From Notamacropus eugenii (Eukaryota; Chordata; Mammalia; Diprotodontia; Macropodidae): a DNA stretch of 64,000 nt. The notes beneath the pieces are model-generated. The model made no database searches. It worked only from the letters and a program-made list of their open reading frames with translations, and had not been told where the DNA came from. The stretch covers positions 388,638,853 to 388,702,852 of the forward strand of contig NC_092872.1 in the NCBI RefSeq assembly GCF_028372415.1, in the 5' to 3' direction. Both the position numbers and the translations under genes were made by a program. Positions 21,417-33,736 of the stretch are shown here, one piece after another. Each line of letters begins with the position of its first letter. Position 1 is the stretch's first letter.

Positions 21417-21464
21417 CTTGCTGGCTCTGTTGGTTCTGAAGGTGCTGGAGCTTCAGTTGCAGCT
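21417..21464 (-). other. IL12B: IL12B exon 1 (non-coding 5'UTR); start approximate
   Basis: The exon ends AGAGCCAGCAAG followed by the strong donor GTGAGT (21416-21411). Human exon 1 also ends in GAGCAAG and joins directly to the ATG exon. The upper boundary is set about 30 bp downstream of the TATA box and is an estimate. The spliced 5'UTR would be only about 48 nt with no upstream ATG. Confidence 0.82.
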
Positions 21465-21600
21465 ATAACTACAGTACTGGTCCCCATTTATATATGTATA
21501 TTTATCCCAGCAACTTTCTATGAAACTAAGCTTCCAAATTGCAACATAGAAAAAAAATACTCAAGAACCATGGGGATTTCAAGTAGTTCCTTTTTCGTTT
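21465..21600 (-). promoter_or_regulatory. IL12B: IL12B proximal promoter
   Basis: Read on the minus strand, the elements come in the order known for mammalian p40 promoters. An NF-kB half-site-like TTGAAATCCCC lies at 21582-21572, just after a purine-rich GGAAC stretch. A C/EBP-like site within ATGTTGCAATTTGG is at 21547-21534. A GTTTCATAGAAAG stretch, in the region of the human interferon-response element, is within 21527-21510. TATATAAA is at 21494-21487. This arrangement drives induction in macrophages and dendritic cells in human and mouse. Activity here is inferred from similarity. Confidence 0.85.
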
Positions 21601-22672
21601 GTATCGATAGTGCAAACAGAAAGCAGACTTCTGAGTCTCAGGTAAGCTACCAAGAGGAAACTGCTCTCTACCCTTTCGGTGGGGAAAAGGAAGATATGAC
21701 TTTGGTGATTAATACTATCTGTATTAATAATATTTATGTTGTTGGTCTCAGAGGCAGAGCTAGAGAATTCTGAGGAGTCAGGCACAGACCACATGGAAAA
21801 GACCAGAGATAGAAACAAATCTTTAAATCATGTTACATGGTAATGGAAGAGAAACTATTCTCTTTGCACTTTAGTTTCCTGAGCTGGAAAATGAAGGGTT
21901 TGACTAGGTTAGGAGCTGTTAATCTAGGGTCCACAGATGCTCAAGGGGTCCATGGATAGATTTCAGGAGATCTGTGGACTTCAATGGGAAGAAATTTAAC
22001 ATTTCCTTCAACTATGAATGTAGGCATTAAAAATTATTGAGAAGGAGTGCATAGCCTTCACCAGATTGCCAAGAGGATCCACAGCACCCAAAAAGGTTAA
22101 GGATCTTGGGCTAGAATAATCTCTAAAGTCTCTTTAGCTCTGAGTCTGTGAGTTTAACTATTTGACAGCATATTCCTATATGGTATTCTATGGGAGGAGA
22201 GAGGGAATGAATTTGAGGTAGTAGTATGACAGTCCCTTTTCCGTAGGACTACACATTCTAGATTCCCACTCTCCTCTAGTCATACAATTTCCAGTTGCCA
22301 CCAGTGAAACTCACAATCAAACTTTGAGTTCGCTTGGTATCTTCCTGAGCTCTCTCTATTCCCATGTAGAATTATACCACTCAGATATTTACATCTATCA
22401 TAACTTGACCATTGTAACTCAGAAAATCTTAAATCACTCTGGTAATCAGCATTGACTCCCATGGACTTCAGCCTTTCTGGACAGCTACAAGGGGTCACCT
22501 AGAACCCAACATAAGATGGACACCAAGGAGGGCCTGCTTACTTTATACTCTGCCCAGTATTTAGCACCTGCATGGCATACACTCAACAACTCTTTTACAT
22601 TTTGGTCTCCTCTTTAACCCCATTCTTCTTTACCTAATAACTGGTCTATGATCACAAACACACTTAGGGGCT

Positions 22673-22675
<3 letters not shown>
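21601..22675. other. IL12B upstream flank
   Basis: Mostly unique. MIR-like pieces occur near 21870-21910 and 22090-22160. Distal promoter sites such as ETS elements may lie here, but I cannot place them with confidence. Confidence 0.4.

Positions 22676-22729
<54 letters not shown>
22676..22729. repeat. (CT)27 microsatellite
   Basis: Uninterrupted CT repeat about 1.2 kb upstream of the IL12B start. Confidence 0.97.
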
Positions 22730-22733
<4 letters not shown>

Positions 22734-24060
22734 TAGATATTAAATTGCCACTCTTAATATTTTAAAAGCTGAATGAAAGGAATGATAAATGATTGTGGCT
22801 ACCTGTAGGAAACTGTCTTCACATAGCTCTTTGCCTCCTGGTTTTCTTGGCTTACTTACAAAAAGCACTTTAAAAAATTTTCTATACTTCAAACCCATCC
22901 TATCATAGATTAGATGCTCTCTGAGGCTGTTAAAAAAGCTGAAATTCATTGATTCTGTGGTCTCCTTTTATGGCTCGATACATACATACATGTGTATATA
23001 AGCATGCAGATGGACAGATGGACCATTTACATGGTGCTTTAAGGATTTGAAAGTGCTTTGTCTACATTATACCACCAAAACCAACATGGTGATGTGGGAT
23101 GGAAACTTGCCCTGGAAGTCAGAAGACCTGCCTCTTTCCCATATTGGCTGTGTAACCATGAGTATTTCACTTAAACTCTCAATGTCCTAGGCAAGGGGTG
23201 TCACCCATATAGGCTCAAGGACTCCCACAACATTCCTGAATCTGGTTTGAATCAGATTAAAATGTAATTGGGAAATATTTAACACAAGAAATAAAAATAT
23301 AATAATGTAATATTACATAAAATATTCAGGTGTGTTAATATATCATATTACACTTTACAATTAAGTCAGTCTGTGGCCTGCTGGATCCTTCAAATAGTGC
23401 CCCCACTTCCCCTTTTCTATTTGAATTTGACCACTGCTCTAGTTAACTCTATAAAACTGTAAGTTGCAGAGAAGGTACCAAACTTCACTGGCAGAGGGAG
23501 TTTCTTTACCAGGGAGTTCTCTATACTGGTGAAACCATAGGTCCAGTCCCTAACTCATTCCCTATCTCACAGAATACAGATACAATCAGTCTTTCAGACA
23601 GCTAGGATTACACATAAATGCAGTTATACACATGTACATATATAAACATAGACAAACGGTCACACATAGTTATAGACAGATCCAGACAAAAGAGAATACA
23701 CATGGGCTCTGCCACGATCCCACAGTGCTTTGATCCACAGCTATGCCTGCACCCCTACAAAGAGAACAACTCTCTCAGTTCCTTATAAACAACAGATACG
23801 TAGAACACTAGATCTAGACATACACCTAGCTACACAGATTTAGTGCTGGAAGCGAGTTCACAGATCATCTAGTCCAACTCCTACATTTTACAAATAAGGA
23901 GGGGGAAGTTGAGCGAGGTTTATGCAGTTTTCCCAAAGTCACACAGGTGGTAAACAGCAGAGTCTAGATTCACACCCAGATCTGTTGACTCTTAAATTCT
24001 GATCTGAATGACAGAAATGACCAAGTTTTTACATGCATATACACATGAGGAGGGGAGCAA
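22730..24060. other. Intergenic sequence with SINE fragments
   Basis: MIR/CORE-SINE pieces lie near 23020-23190 and 23840-24000 (antisense; ATCATCTAGTCCAACTCC ... AAAGTCACACAGGTGG). No exon seen. Confidence 0.5.
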
Positions 24061-24870
24061 AAACAAACTCTCTCCCCTCCTCGCCCTCCTTTAGGCCTCC
24101 CTCATTAGAGAGCTGCCTAGGGAACTTGAACTCTGACTCAATCCCCGATTCTGGGTTTGTGGCCCAGAGTAGCCCCACTCTTCCTTCCTCTTCCCCTTCC
24201 CCGGGGGCCAAACTTTGAGCCCTCAGACCCAGTCTTCTCGGCGGGTTGGGAGCTGGAAGTTCCGGTGGCCAGGGCTGGGGGCCCGGGGAGAGGAGCTGTC
24301 CTGTTCAGAGTTTCCAGCGTTCTTTCCTCCCTTCCGATCTTGAGGTGCAGGAATGGGAAACAGAGAATTGGGAGCTTCCCAGCCTCTCCAATTCCACTTC
24401 CTCTCTCCTCGTCAGCTGGTCAGGGGAAGAAGGGGAAGTTCCAACGATCTCTCTCTGTCTTATTCTCTCTTTCAGCCTGCGTAGGGGCATGATCAGACGC
24501 AGAGACACGGCGCTGATTGTTGCCAGGAGGGTATCCGCGTGCCCCTCGGTCTCCAAGTATTCGCCACATTCCCCAAAGTTCTGAGTGAAAGCTGTCTGTA
24601 ACTTATCTACCTGCATCTACCTGACTGTTCCACCTGGCCCCTCCCAGGCTGGGGGTGGAGGATGCACTCACCACCCTTACGTTTAACTCCTGGCTCTCCG
24701 AAGTCCACTGCAGATCCTTCAGTGGGATTTGGGCCTGATTTGGAAAAATGTGGAGAACATGATTGAGCCTAGAGTTATAGATTGTGGCAGTATGAAAAGC
24801 CTCAAACTCACGACGTGAGAGGATTGGCTGAAGAGACGGGATGGGTAGTCCAGAGAAGAGAGGAAAGCCT
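24060..24870. promoter_or_regulatory. CpG-enriched block, possible promoter or enhancer
   Basis: By eye this roughly 800-bp stretch holds about two dozen CpGs against an otherwise CpG-poor AT-rich background, with GC-rich runs near 24190-24300 and 24500-24560. It contains a PU.1-like AGAGGAAGTG (minus strand, 24404-24395) and further GGAA cores. It lies about 2.6 kb upstream of the IL12B start. The 103-112 codon open frames here are unrecognised and may be by-products of high GC. Confidence 0.45.
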
Positions 24871-25475
24871 GGGGAATGTGATAGCTGGGTAACACAGGTA
24901 GCTGGGGCAAGAATAGGGGTTTATTTAGTCCTGAAATCAAGCCTTAATAGCAAGAATGGGGTACCCTTCCAAACTACTTCAAAAGAGATAAAAATTTTAG
25001 CATTAGTGCAGGTGATTAAAGCCCTAATAGAAGTGACCTGTTCTGATCTGATTTGAATTCTTATTTATATATTGCCAATTTTACTTGTCAGAGAATGACA
25101 TATAGAAATTGCATGAGGGATGACAGACAAAGTGGCTGTTAGAACATGAATGGATCCAGTTTTTAGGCACTTCTGAAAACATTTTTTGGAGTAGAAATAG
25201 TGAAGAGACGGGATGACAGAATCTCAAAGTCTGAAAGGAGCTTGGAGGCCAGTTAGTCCACCCCATAACTGAACAAGAATCCTTTCTTTAATACATTCAA
25301 CCAATGGTCATCTAACACTTTACTGGAAGACCTGTCAGGAGAGAAACTTCTTTCCAAGGCATCTCATCCCACTTTGGGATCATTTCAATTTTGGGGAAGT
25401 TTTTATACCAAGTCTACATCTGCTTCTTTGCAGTTTCCACACACATTGCTCAGAGTTTTGTCCACTGGGGTCAAA
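24871..25475. other. Intergenic sequence with an ancient repeat
   Basis: Positions 25215-25475 resemble an old interspersed repeat that continues at 25705-25850, beyond the intervening SINE, probably of CR1-like type. The remainder is unassigned. Confidence 0.4.
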
Positions 25476-25704
25476 TGTTGTTATTGAGTTGCATCTGACT
25501 TTTTGGGGTTTTCTTTGTGGAGTGGTTTGCTGTTTCCTTCTCCAGTTCATTTTATAGATGATGAAACACAGGTCAACAAGGTTAAGTGACTTGGCTATGG
25601 TCATCAAGCTAGCAAGTGTCTGAGGCCAGATTTTAACTTGGGGGAGAAGGAATCTTCCTGACTCCTGGCCCAACACTCTATCCACTGTGCCAACTAGCTG
25701 CCCC
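25476..25704 (-). repeat. tRNA-derived CORE-SINE, antisense
   Basis: On the plus strand it starts TGTTGTTATTGAGTTGCATC and ends CACTGTGCCAACTAGCTGCC, the reverse complement of the tRNA-like head. Confidence 0.85.
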
Positions 25705-26315
25705 TGGAGTCACACAGAACAAATCCAATCTCTCTCCCACAGAACAATCCTTCAGATACTTGAACTCAGCTCTCACATTCCCCAGTCTTTCCTATCTTCT
25801 CTGTACTACCCATCCCCAGTCTCTTCTCATATGTCATGAGTTCAAACTCATGTCACTTTTCATACTGCCACAATCTGCAACTCTGAAATTCCTTTCTCTA
25901 ATTTGAATTTTCTGTCCTGCTATATCTCTTTCTGTGTTTAATTCTTCCTAAACCCATTCTATATCCTCACTGCAATGTCTAGACACTCCATTCCTTTGTG
26001 CTTTTCCAGACTAGCATTCCTGCTCTCTCATTTTCTTCCCTTCAGAGTTCTGACCCATTCGTTAATCAGTCAGCTCAACCTTCACTATGCCAGACCCTCA
26101 AATACCTTGTTCTACAGTCTTTTCTCTGCCCACCCCCTTCCAAGCTGCAAACCTGGATTCCTTCTATCTGCTTGATCTGCTCCTACTCTAGTGCTTCCAG
26201 CAGAGTGTGAAAGTAATGGATTTCACACAGCTGTGCTCTTGGGGTTCACTACAAATACCTGCTATCTAATCTCAACTTGGTCCTCAATGCTGAATGCTAA
26301 TCCCCCTACCCCATT

Positions 26316-26559
26316 TTGTTGTCTTTCAGTAGTTTCAGCCCTGTCCAACTCTTTGTGACACCATTTGGGGTTTTCTTGGCAAAGATACTGGAGTGGTTTG
26401 CCCTTTTCCTTCTGCAACTCATTTTACAGATGAGGAAACTGAGATGACTTGCCCAGGGTCACACAACTAGTAAGTATCTAAGGCCAGATTTGAATTCAGG
26501 AAGATGAATCTTCCTAACTCCAGGCCTGGCACTCTATCCACTGTGCCACCTAGCTGCCC
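26316..26559 (-). repeat. tRNA-derived CORE-SINE, antisense
   Basis: Same family as 25476-25704, ending CACTGTGCCACCTAGCTGCC. It has inserted at the edge of L2-derived sequence. Confidence 0.88.
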
Positions 26560-26589
26560 TTCCAGTCCTTTTACTTTTCCTTGTCTTTC

Positions 26590-27478
26590 TTTCAGGCTCC
26601 CTATAGTGGTCCCTTTAAACTTTCCTTATTCTCTTCATGAAACCTGCACCATCTCTTCTCTACTCCCCAGGAGAAACTCCAACCTTGTATTTCACCTAAG
26701 AAATTGAGGCTATCCATCAAGATATCCTTCTCTTTTCCAATTCTGAACCTCAAAACACCTCAGCCTTGCCCCTTTCCCTCCTTTGTTTCAGTCTCAGATT
26801 TTCCTTCTTGCCAGTGGCAATCCCTCTACTGATGGCCTTGATCCCATCCACTCCTACATGCTCTTGAAGCTTGTCCTTTTGACCATTTCTTATCTTTCCT
26901 TCCTAATTTTCAGCTACTCCTTACCATTGGCTCCTTTCCTGCAGTCTACAAATGTGCCCAGATCTTTTCCAGACTTCAGCAACCATCAGCACCCGCAGCA
27001 GCAGCAGCATCCTTAATTTAACCCTATCATCCCTTTAAGCTATTATTCTACATCTCATCTGTGTCTGTCATACTCCTAGAAAAAGCTTTCTATACATGTG
27101 TGCATTGTCTTTATTTTCCTACCTCCTACTCATTTTCAATCCCTTGCAACCTGTTCTCTCTCTCTACTACTGCTTGACTGAAACGGCTTTCTCCAAGGTG
27201 CCCAATGATCTCTATTGCCAAATCCAATGATCTTTTATCATTTTACATTCTTCTTAATCTTTCTGCAGTGTTTTAACCTTTTGGTGACCTCTTCCTTTTG
27301 GATACTCTTGCTTCCCCAGGTTTTCATAATACTGTTCTGTTACTTCTAAATGTGTGATGATTCTCAATCTTCTTTTAAGAATCATCATACATGTTCCATT
27401 GTATTAAATTGTAGTGTATATGAGAGTATCTCTAGGTTCTGTCTAGTGATCTCTGTTCTTTGTGCTCTACTAAAATAT

Positions 27479-27534
<56 letters not shown>

Positions 27535-28630
27535 GTACCACTACTCCTACTCCTACTCCTAACTACTACTTCTTTTCTCTGTCTCTGTCTCTGTCTGTCT
27601 CTGTCTCTGTCTCTCTCTCTCCCTCTTATTCAACTATTGCATCTATGGAGATGACTCTCAAACCTTCACATCCAGCACTCATCTCTCAAGCTCTGGCCCT
27701 GCATTTCCAATTGCCTGTTAGATATCTCTACCTAGATGTCTAATTGGTACCTCAAAATCAACGTGTCTAAAGCTGAAATCATTGTCATTTCCATTAAACC
27801 CACCGCCTCCTAACTTTTCTATTTCCTATGTGAATCACCTCTTTCCAGTCATGAAAGTTTGTTTCTTTGGAATCATCCTCACTCTTCACCCTTTTACCCA
27901 TCATATTCAAATAATTACTTGGTCTTGTCAATTATATTTCTGCACCCTCTCTTGCTTCCATCCCTTTATCTCCAGTCACATCACAACCCTCATCCTCTTT
28001 TGCTTAGAATATTTCAATTGCTTCCTAATTAGTCTCCCTGTGGCCAGTCTTTCTGCTCTCCAATCTATCCTCCACAAAACTGCCAAGTTGATGATCTGGA
28101 AGCACAGGTCTGACCATGTCCTGCTTAAAAATGTTTAATGGCTCTCTGTTTCCTTCAGAATAAAATGCAAACTCCTGTCACATTTTAGTCTCTTACAATC
28201 TGATTTTCCAACCTGATTATACACTGTATCTCCATGTACACTCTATGCTTTAGCAAAACTGGTCTACTTGCTCACCTCCATGCTTTTGCAGGACCTTATC
28301 ACCGTGAGCCTGGAATGCTCCTTTCCTTATTTACTTTTACTTTTTAGGTCCTCTGGCTCCCTTTAAGGTTTGGATCAAGCAATACTTTTTCTGAGAAATC
28401 TTTCCTGATTCCCTCAATTTCTGGTGCTTTTGACCAAATTTTGTTTTTTCTTTTACATACATACTATATTTGATAATTTGCAAACATGTTGCATCCCCCA
28501 GTAGAATGTAGGTTCACTAAGGGAAGGGATGGTTGCACGTTTGTAATTGCATCTTCAGTGTCTAAAATAGTACCTGACATATAGTAGATACTTAGTAAAT
28601 ATGTATCGTTTGATTATTGATTGATCTTTG
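26590..28630 (+). repeat. L2 LINE remnant, 3' half
   Basis: Sense-strand L2: the reverse-transcriptase region near 27170-27330 (CAATGATCTCTATTGCCAAA), then the 3' coding/UTR part with GGCTCTCTGTTTCCTTCAGA and the GTAGATACTTAGTAAATATG end near 28590. Frames are broken and a microsatellite expansion interrupts it at 27477-27630. Confidence 0.8.
27477..27630. repeat. (CTA)n array followed by CT/GTCT-rich repeat
   Basis: About 18 CTA triplets (27480-27534), imperfect CTC/CTA units, then (TCTCTG)n/(CT)n to 27630. Confidence 0.95.
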
Positions 28631-28639
28631 TAAATTTCC

Positions 28640-30600
28640 TCCGGCTTTAGTTGTTCTTATCAATATTCTTCCTAAAATATGTTGCCAAGAATGTAAGACA
28701 ATACCACAATCTCTGATCAGGGCAGAGTATGGTGAGATTATAGATTCCTTAGTTATGGACACTGTATATTTCTCTTAACTCAGACTAACATCATTGTCAT
28801 TTCTTTTGGCTGGCATGTCATGCCATTAAATCACATAGAGCTTGCAGTCCAGTAAAACCCCCAGATCTTTTCCAAAGGAATTTGTCTGGTCAATCTTCCC
28901 CCATTTTGAACATTTTTTGGACCTGTATAAGACTTGACATTTATCCCTACTAAATTTTAACTCATACTTCATGTTCTAGACTGTAGTATCAAACTCAAAT
29001 AGAAACAGATCCCTGTGATTGCATTTTGACTTAGAAAACATAAAATTAACATTTTCTATGTTCTATTGTATTTTTGTTTATTTTGTTAAATATTTCCCCA
29101 TTGTAGTCTGGTTCAGGCCTCATTTGGGGGTTTTCCTCTACAAGTTTGAGCCCTCTGTTCTAAACTATTTAACTCTTTGTGGATTTTGTGTTTGCCATTA
29201 AAATAAATCTAAGCTATATTTCCTGACTTTTGGGAAAGTATGCCATCTTTCTCACTATCTAAGTCATTGATTAAAATATGAAATAACCTGAGCCAAGCAC
29301 ATATACTTGGTGCACTCCACCAGAATTTACCAAGTTGATTAGAACCATTAATTGCTACTCTTTGGGGCCAGCCATTCAGCCACCTTTGAATCTACCAAAC
29401 TTCACTATTGTCTAGCTCACATCTCTTCATTTTGTCCATGAACATCATGAGAGATGTCAAAGGCTTTGTTAAAATCTCTGAAGGCTGTGTCTATAGTATC
29501 CTGATGATGTGACTGGTAATACTGTCAAAAAAAATGAAGTTAATCTGGCATGACCTGTCTTGGTAAAGTCAAACTGGCTCTTTTTTTTCCATTTCCAAAT
29601 AATCACTAACTCTAATCTAATAATCCATTCTGAAATTTTGCCAAGGATCAAAGTCAAGTTCACTAGAGTATTATTTGTGTATTTCACCTTCTTCCTTTTT
29701 TTTAAGAAAAGACATAACATTTGACCTTTTCTAGTCCTGTTGCACATGAATCTCTCATGAGTCTTTAAAAAAATTAGTGATACTGGCTCAGCAATCATTT
29801 CTGTCAACTCTTTTAGTAAACAAAGGCCAGATGGCTTGAATTCATCAAGGACAGCTCAGTACTTTTTTACTATTTCTTAATTTATATTATGTGGCAACTC
29901 CCTATTCACCATTTTTTTCTGTCCTTTTTAAGTCAAAGACCATTCTCCTTGGAAAAGAAAATAGAAACAAAATGAGAATCGAGCAGCTTCAGCTTCTTTC
30001 TCTTATTATCATCCCATTCATTCTGAGCAATGGTCCTATCCCTTCATTGTTCACTCTATTTCCCCCAGAATCATGAGGGAAAAAAGACCAAACCATTTTG
30101 TTGTCCTTAGCATCCATTGCCAGTCTCAGTCTACTCTGAACTTTGGTGCTACAAACACCCTTCTTATTGGACCATTCCACATTTTTCTATTCATCATCCA
30201 TTATCTGCCCTTTCTTACCTTTTCTATTCATAGTTTTCAAAAACCTAAATTGGTCAATAAGTTCTTTATGTAGCCACATTGGTTTCTTTAGACAATTTCC
30301 CCCCCTTTCTTCCCATTGGATATTTCTTTTTGTGTTTACAGTTTAATTCTGAAAACTTTCCCATCTATTCAGGACTTGTTTTCTTTGTAGAATTTCAAAC
30401 TCCTATCATGAAGCCCTATTCATGGACTTCTCTCTCTCCTTTATCTGAATTCATTGAAATCTGCTCCCCTAAAGTCTAGGCTTATCACATGGCCGAGCTT
30501 TCCTCTCTATTACAAGTTCTAATCTAGGGTCAACGTACATCTTTTACCCACCTCTGCTCTTCCATAATTTCAGAATTTCCTCATGTGACTATACCTCCTG
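28640..30600 (-). repeat. CR1/L3-type LINE remnant (reverse-transcriptase region)
   Basis: On the minus strand broken pieces read as a CR1-like RT, with KSQFDFTKTGHARLTSFF within 29600-29540 and the GQMLCLF region upstream. The plus strand shows the familiar antisense text (CTGGCATGACCTG..., GGTGCACTCCACCAGAATTT). It is ancient and dead. Confidence 0.75.
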
Positions 30601-30624
30601 AATATGTAATATGTCTCTGCCCCT

Positions 30625-31130
30625 CTTTTTATCTGTCTGATCCAATCCAATAAGCATTTAGTAAGCACCTTCTGTTTCCAGGACACCATGCTTAAGTACT
30701 GGGGAATCAAAGCTAAGATAGAGAAATGAATCTCCAATCTTAAAGAGCTCATGTTCAACTGGGAGGGATTCAACATGTAAACAGATGGGTATATGCATGA
30801 TAATTTAGGAAGGAAGGAGAGAAAGTAAGCATTAACAATTAAGGGAATTGGGAAAAGCTTTTCATAAGGGGTGACACATGACTAAGGGGTGACAAGACTA
30901 AGAGAGGGAAGTGAGAAAATGTCATGTTCCAGGGATGGTGGGTAACTAGTGCAAAAACATGGAGGTGGATAATGGAGTGCACCAAGGAGGTTTGTTGTAC
31001 TGGAATATAAAATACAGGAAAGGTAGTAATGTGCAAAAAGACTATAAAGGAACATGAAGTGCCAAGCTGAGGAGTTTGCATTTTAACGTAGAGGCTAATT
31101 ATAAAACAAGTTTAACAGAAAGGAAGAATT
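30625..31130 (-). repeat. L2 3'-end remnant, antisense
   Basis: CAATAAGCATTTAGTAAGCACC ... GGGAATTGGGAAAAGCTTTTC is the reverse complement of the L2 3' terminal region. Confidence 0.75.
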
Positions 31131-31149
31131 ACATATTTGGAGAATTATT

Positions 31150-33318
31150 ATATGTTCTTGGCTAGATCAAGCCAACATAAAGTTGTCAGAACTATGAACA
31201 TTTATTTGTAGATTTAATGACATTCCTATTAAAAAAAACCAATAGGATATTTCATAGAATTATGTAAGTGAAAAAAATTATATGGAAGAACAAAAGGAAA
31301 AGAATGTCAAAGGGAATTATAAAAAAAAGGAAAAAAGAGGATTTGCAGTGTCAGATCTCAGTTATGTAAACAATCTACCAATTATGAAAACAATCTAGTA
31401 AAAAAAGACTGGCAATGCCATATAGGAGACAGAGAGCCTGGTTCAAGTTCAGTTTCTCATGCACACTGATTGTTTGACCCTGGAAAATTAATTTAACTAC
31501 CCTCTCAGTATTCTAGGCAGCTCTGTGACTATATGTTGCAGAGAAGGTGCTGACCTACAGAATAAGCAGAGAGAATTTCCTCACCTGGGACTTTCTTTTG
31601 TAAGATGGTGGGGAAGGATGTCCAGGAGGCTGGTGAGTAAGCATTAGCAAGCACAGTGGATGTAGTCCTCCTCAAGGAAGAGGCTGTAGAACCTGCTTTT
31701 GATGAGGCCTGAGGATGTTTAATGGAAGTGTTTTGGAGACATTTGAAGCATGTCCATACATTTTGTAACTGGTTTCACTTTGCTATTTATGTGACAGAGA
31801 AGAGACTTTTTAATTGACTGTGGAGTTGGAACTGAGGTATACTCAGAAGGCCAGAGCCAGTCCCTTTGGTCTAACTCCTTCCTTCTTGGCAATATTCTGA
31901 CATATGATAATCTGGTATGTCATAAAGCAAAAATTGCAAAATAGTGTAGATGGAATTCATTATTCAAAAAACCTTTTGCCAAAATTATATAGTGTTATAC
32001 CAAAAAATGGGATTAGGATCACATCCTATACCACCTAATACAAAAAATTCAAAATGTAACAATGGTCCCTACATATAAAAAAATCAAAATAAAGGTGATA
32101 GACTATTATACTTACTGTAGTTAGGAAGAAGAAAATTCTTAATTACTCAACAAAGAGAAGAAATTATAAGAGATACAATAGATTTACTTATACATAAAAC
32201 ATTAAATAGTTTTAAAATAAGAACTAATATAACCACAATTTTTTAAAAAAACAGACTGGAAAAAAACTTTCCTAAAACACTTCTGATAAAAATTTATCAT
32301 CCAAAATATAAAAGAAATTAGCACAAATATATAACTGTAAGATTCAATATATGTAGTCAAAAGAAATGAATGGAGTTAAGTTCCCAAAAGAAACAAATGA
32401 TCACTAACCATAAAAAAGCGTCCAATGACTTGAAAAATCAGAGAAATTAAAATTTAAAAATTCTGATGTATAATATTAATTTAGCCAAGAGAGTCATAAA
32501 TAATAAAATTTGATGGTAAAAGGGTTCTGGAAAAATAGGCACATTATTATATACACTGCTGGATTGTTAAATGATGAAACCATTTAAAAGAAATATAACA
32601 TGATACAATAATAACTAAGAAATTTTTTTTTATCTTTTAACTCCATAAACCCACTACTAGGGCTACACACTAAAGCTGTTATTGACAGATGGAAAATACC
32701 ATCTGTACAGAAAAAGTCATGTTGTTGTTCATTCATGTCTAATTCCTTATGAGTTCATTTGAGGTTTTCTTGGCAAAGATACTGGAATGGTTTGTCATTT
32801 CCTTCTCTAAGGCCAACAGGGTTAAGGTCACACAACTAGTAAGTGTCTGAGGCCACATTTGAACTCAGGAAGATGAGTCTTCCTCACTCCAGGTCCAGCA
32901 CTCTATCCACTCTACTGCCAAGTTGCCCTGCAGAAAAAGTTCATAGCAGCATAACAGAGAAAAGACAAAAATAATTCATGTTCAATGCCTAAGGGATAGT
33001 TGAATTAATATTGACATATGAATATAATGGAGCATTATTTGTATCACAAAAAATAACAAGTAGAACATGGGAAGACATATGAAGTGTGGTATTGAAAAAA
33101 AGCAGAAGTAATACCCCAATAGATTCACTATATAAATGATAATGGTAATAAAATCCAGAAAAAATATGTTGAAAAAAGTTCAGAAGGGGTCACAAGAACA
33201 AATAGAATAATTTTCTTATTATTTTATATAATTAAACAAATACCTTAATATGTTTTAGACAAACTGTCACATTCACATATTTGCTTGCTAAAACAAAACA
33301 AAACAAAACAAAAAAACC
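31150..33318 (+). repeat. L1 LINE fragment, 3' part of ORF2 and tail, with insertions
   Basis: Sense L1 text such as GAAGAACAAAAGGAAAAGAATGTC, CAATCTAGTAAAAAA and CCACTACTAGGGCTACACAC. A SINE-like piece and unassigned DNA interrupt it at about 31405-31920 and a SINE at 32721-32928. It ends in an (AAAAC)n tail near 33289-33315. Confidence 0.75.
32721..32928 (-). repeat. tRNA-derived CORE-SINE within L1, antisense
   Basis: GTTGTTGTTCATTCATGTCT ... CTCTATCCACTCTACTGCC; slightly shortened in the middle. Confidence 0.85.
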
Positions 33319-33736
33319 CGTCATTCACAATCCTAATGAAAATCTTTTTAGATGACATATATCTCTTTAAAAAACAGATCTTTGATGATGTTATTCAGGA
33401 ATTTATTCAACAAAGCTATTTTTGTGGTTGCATATGTTATAGAAATTTGTGTGATTTTTAACATATTGTAATACCCCTAAGAAATACCTAGTTTGAGGAG
33501 AGTTTTTAAGGTTCCTTTTTCTTTTTAGGGATCTTTGTTCTTTTCAGTCAATTGTAATATTAGGAAGAAAGTGCAGATAAGATTCCCCCAGGAGACTTCA
33601 ATCCCAACAATCAGGAAGTTTCACACAAAGATAAGATAATGAGCCTGAGGGCATTAGTTACTTTGGTGTATCTGTGGTTCATATCCTTGAGTAGAACATC
33701 TCCAGTTCAGAGCATGATATAAGGAGAATAAGTCAG

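Noticed and set aside
27350..27654. Tyr- and Leu-rich frames
   Set aside because: Pure translation of the (CTA)n and CT-rich microsatellites.
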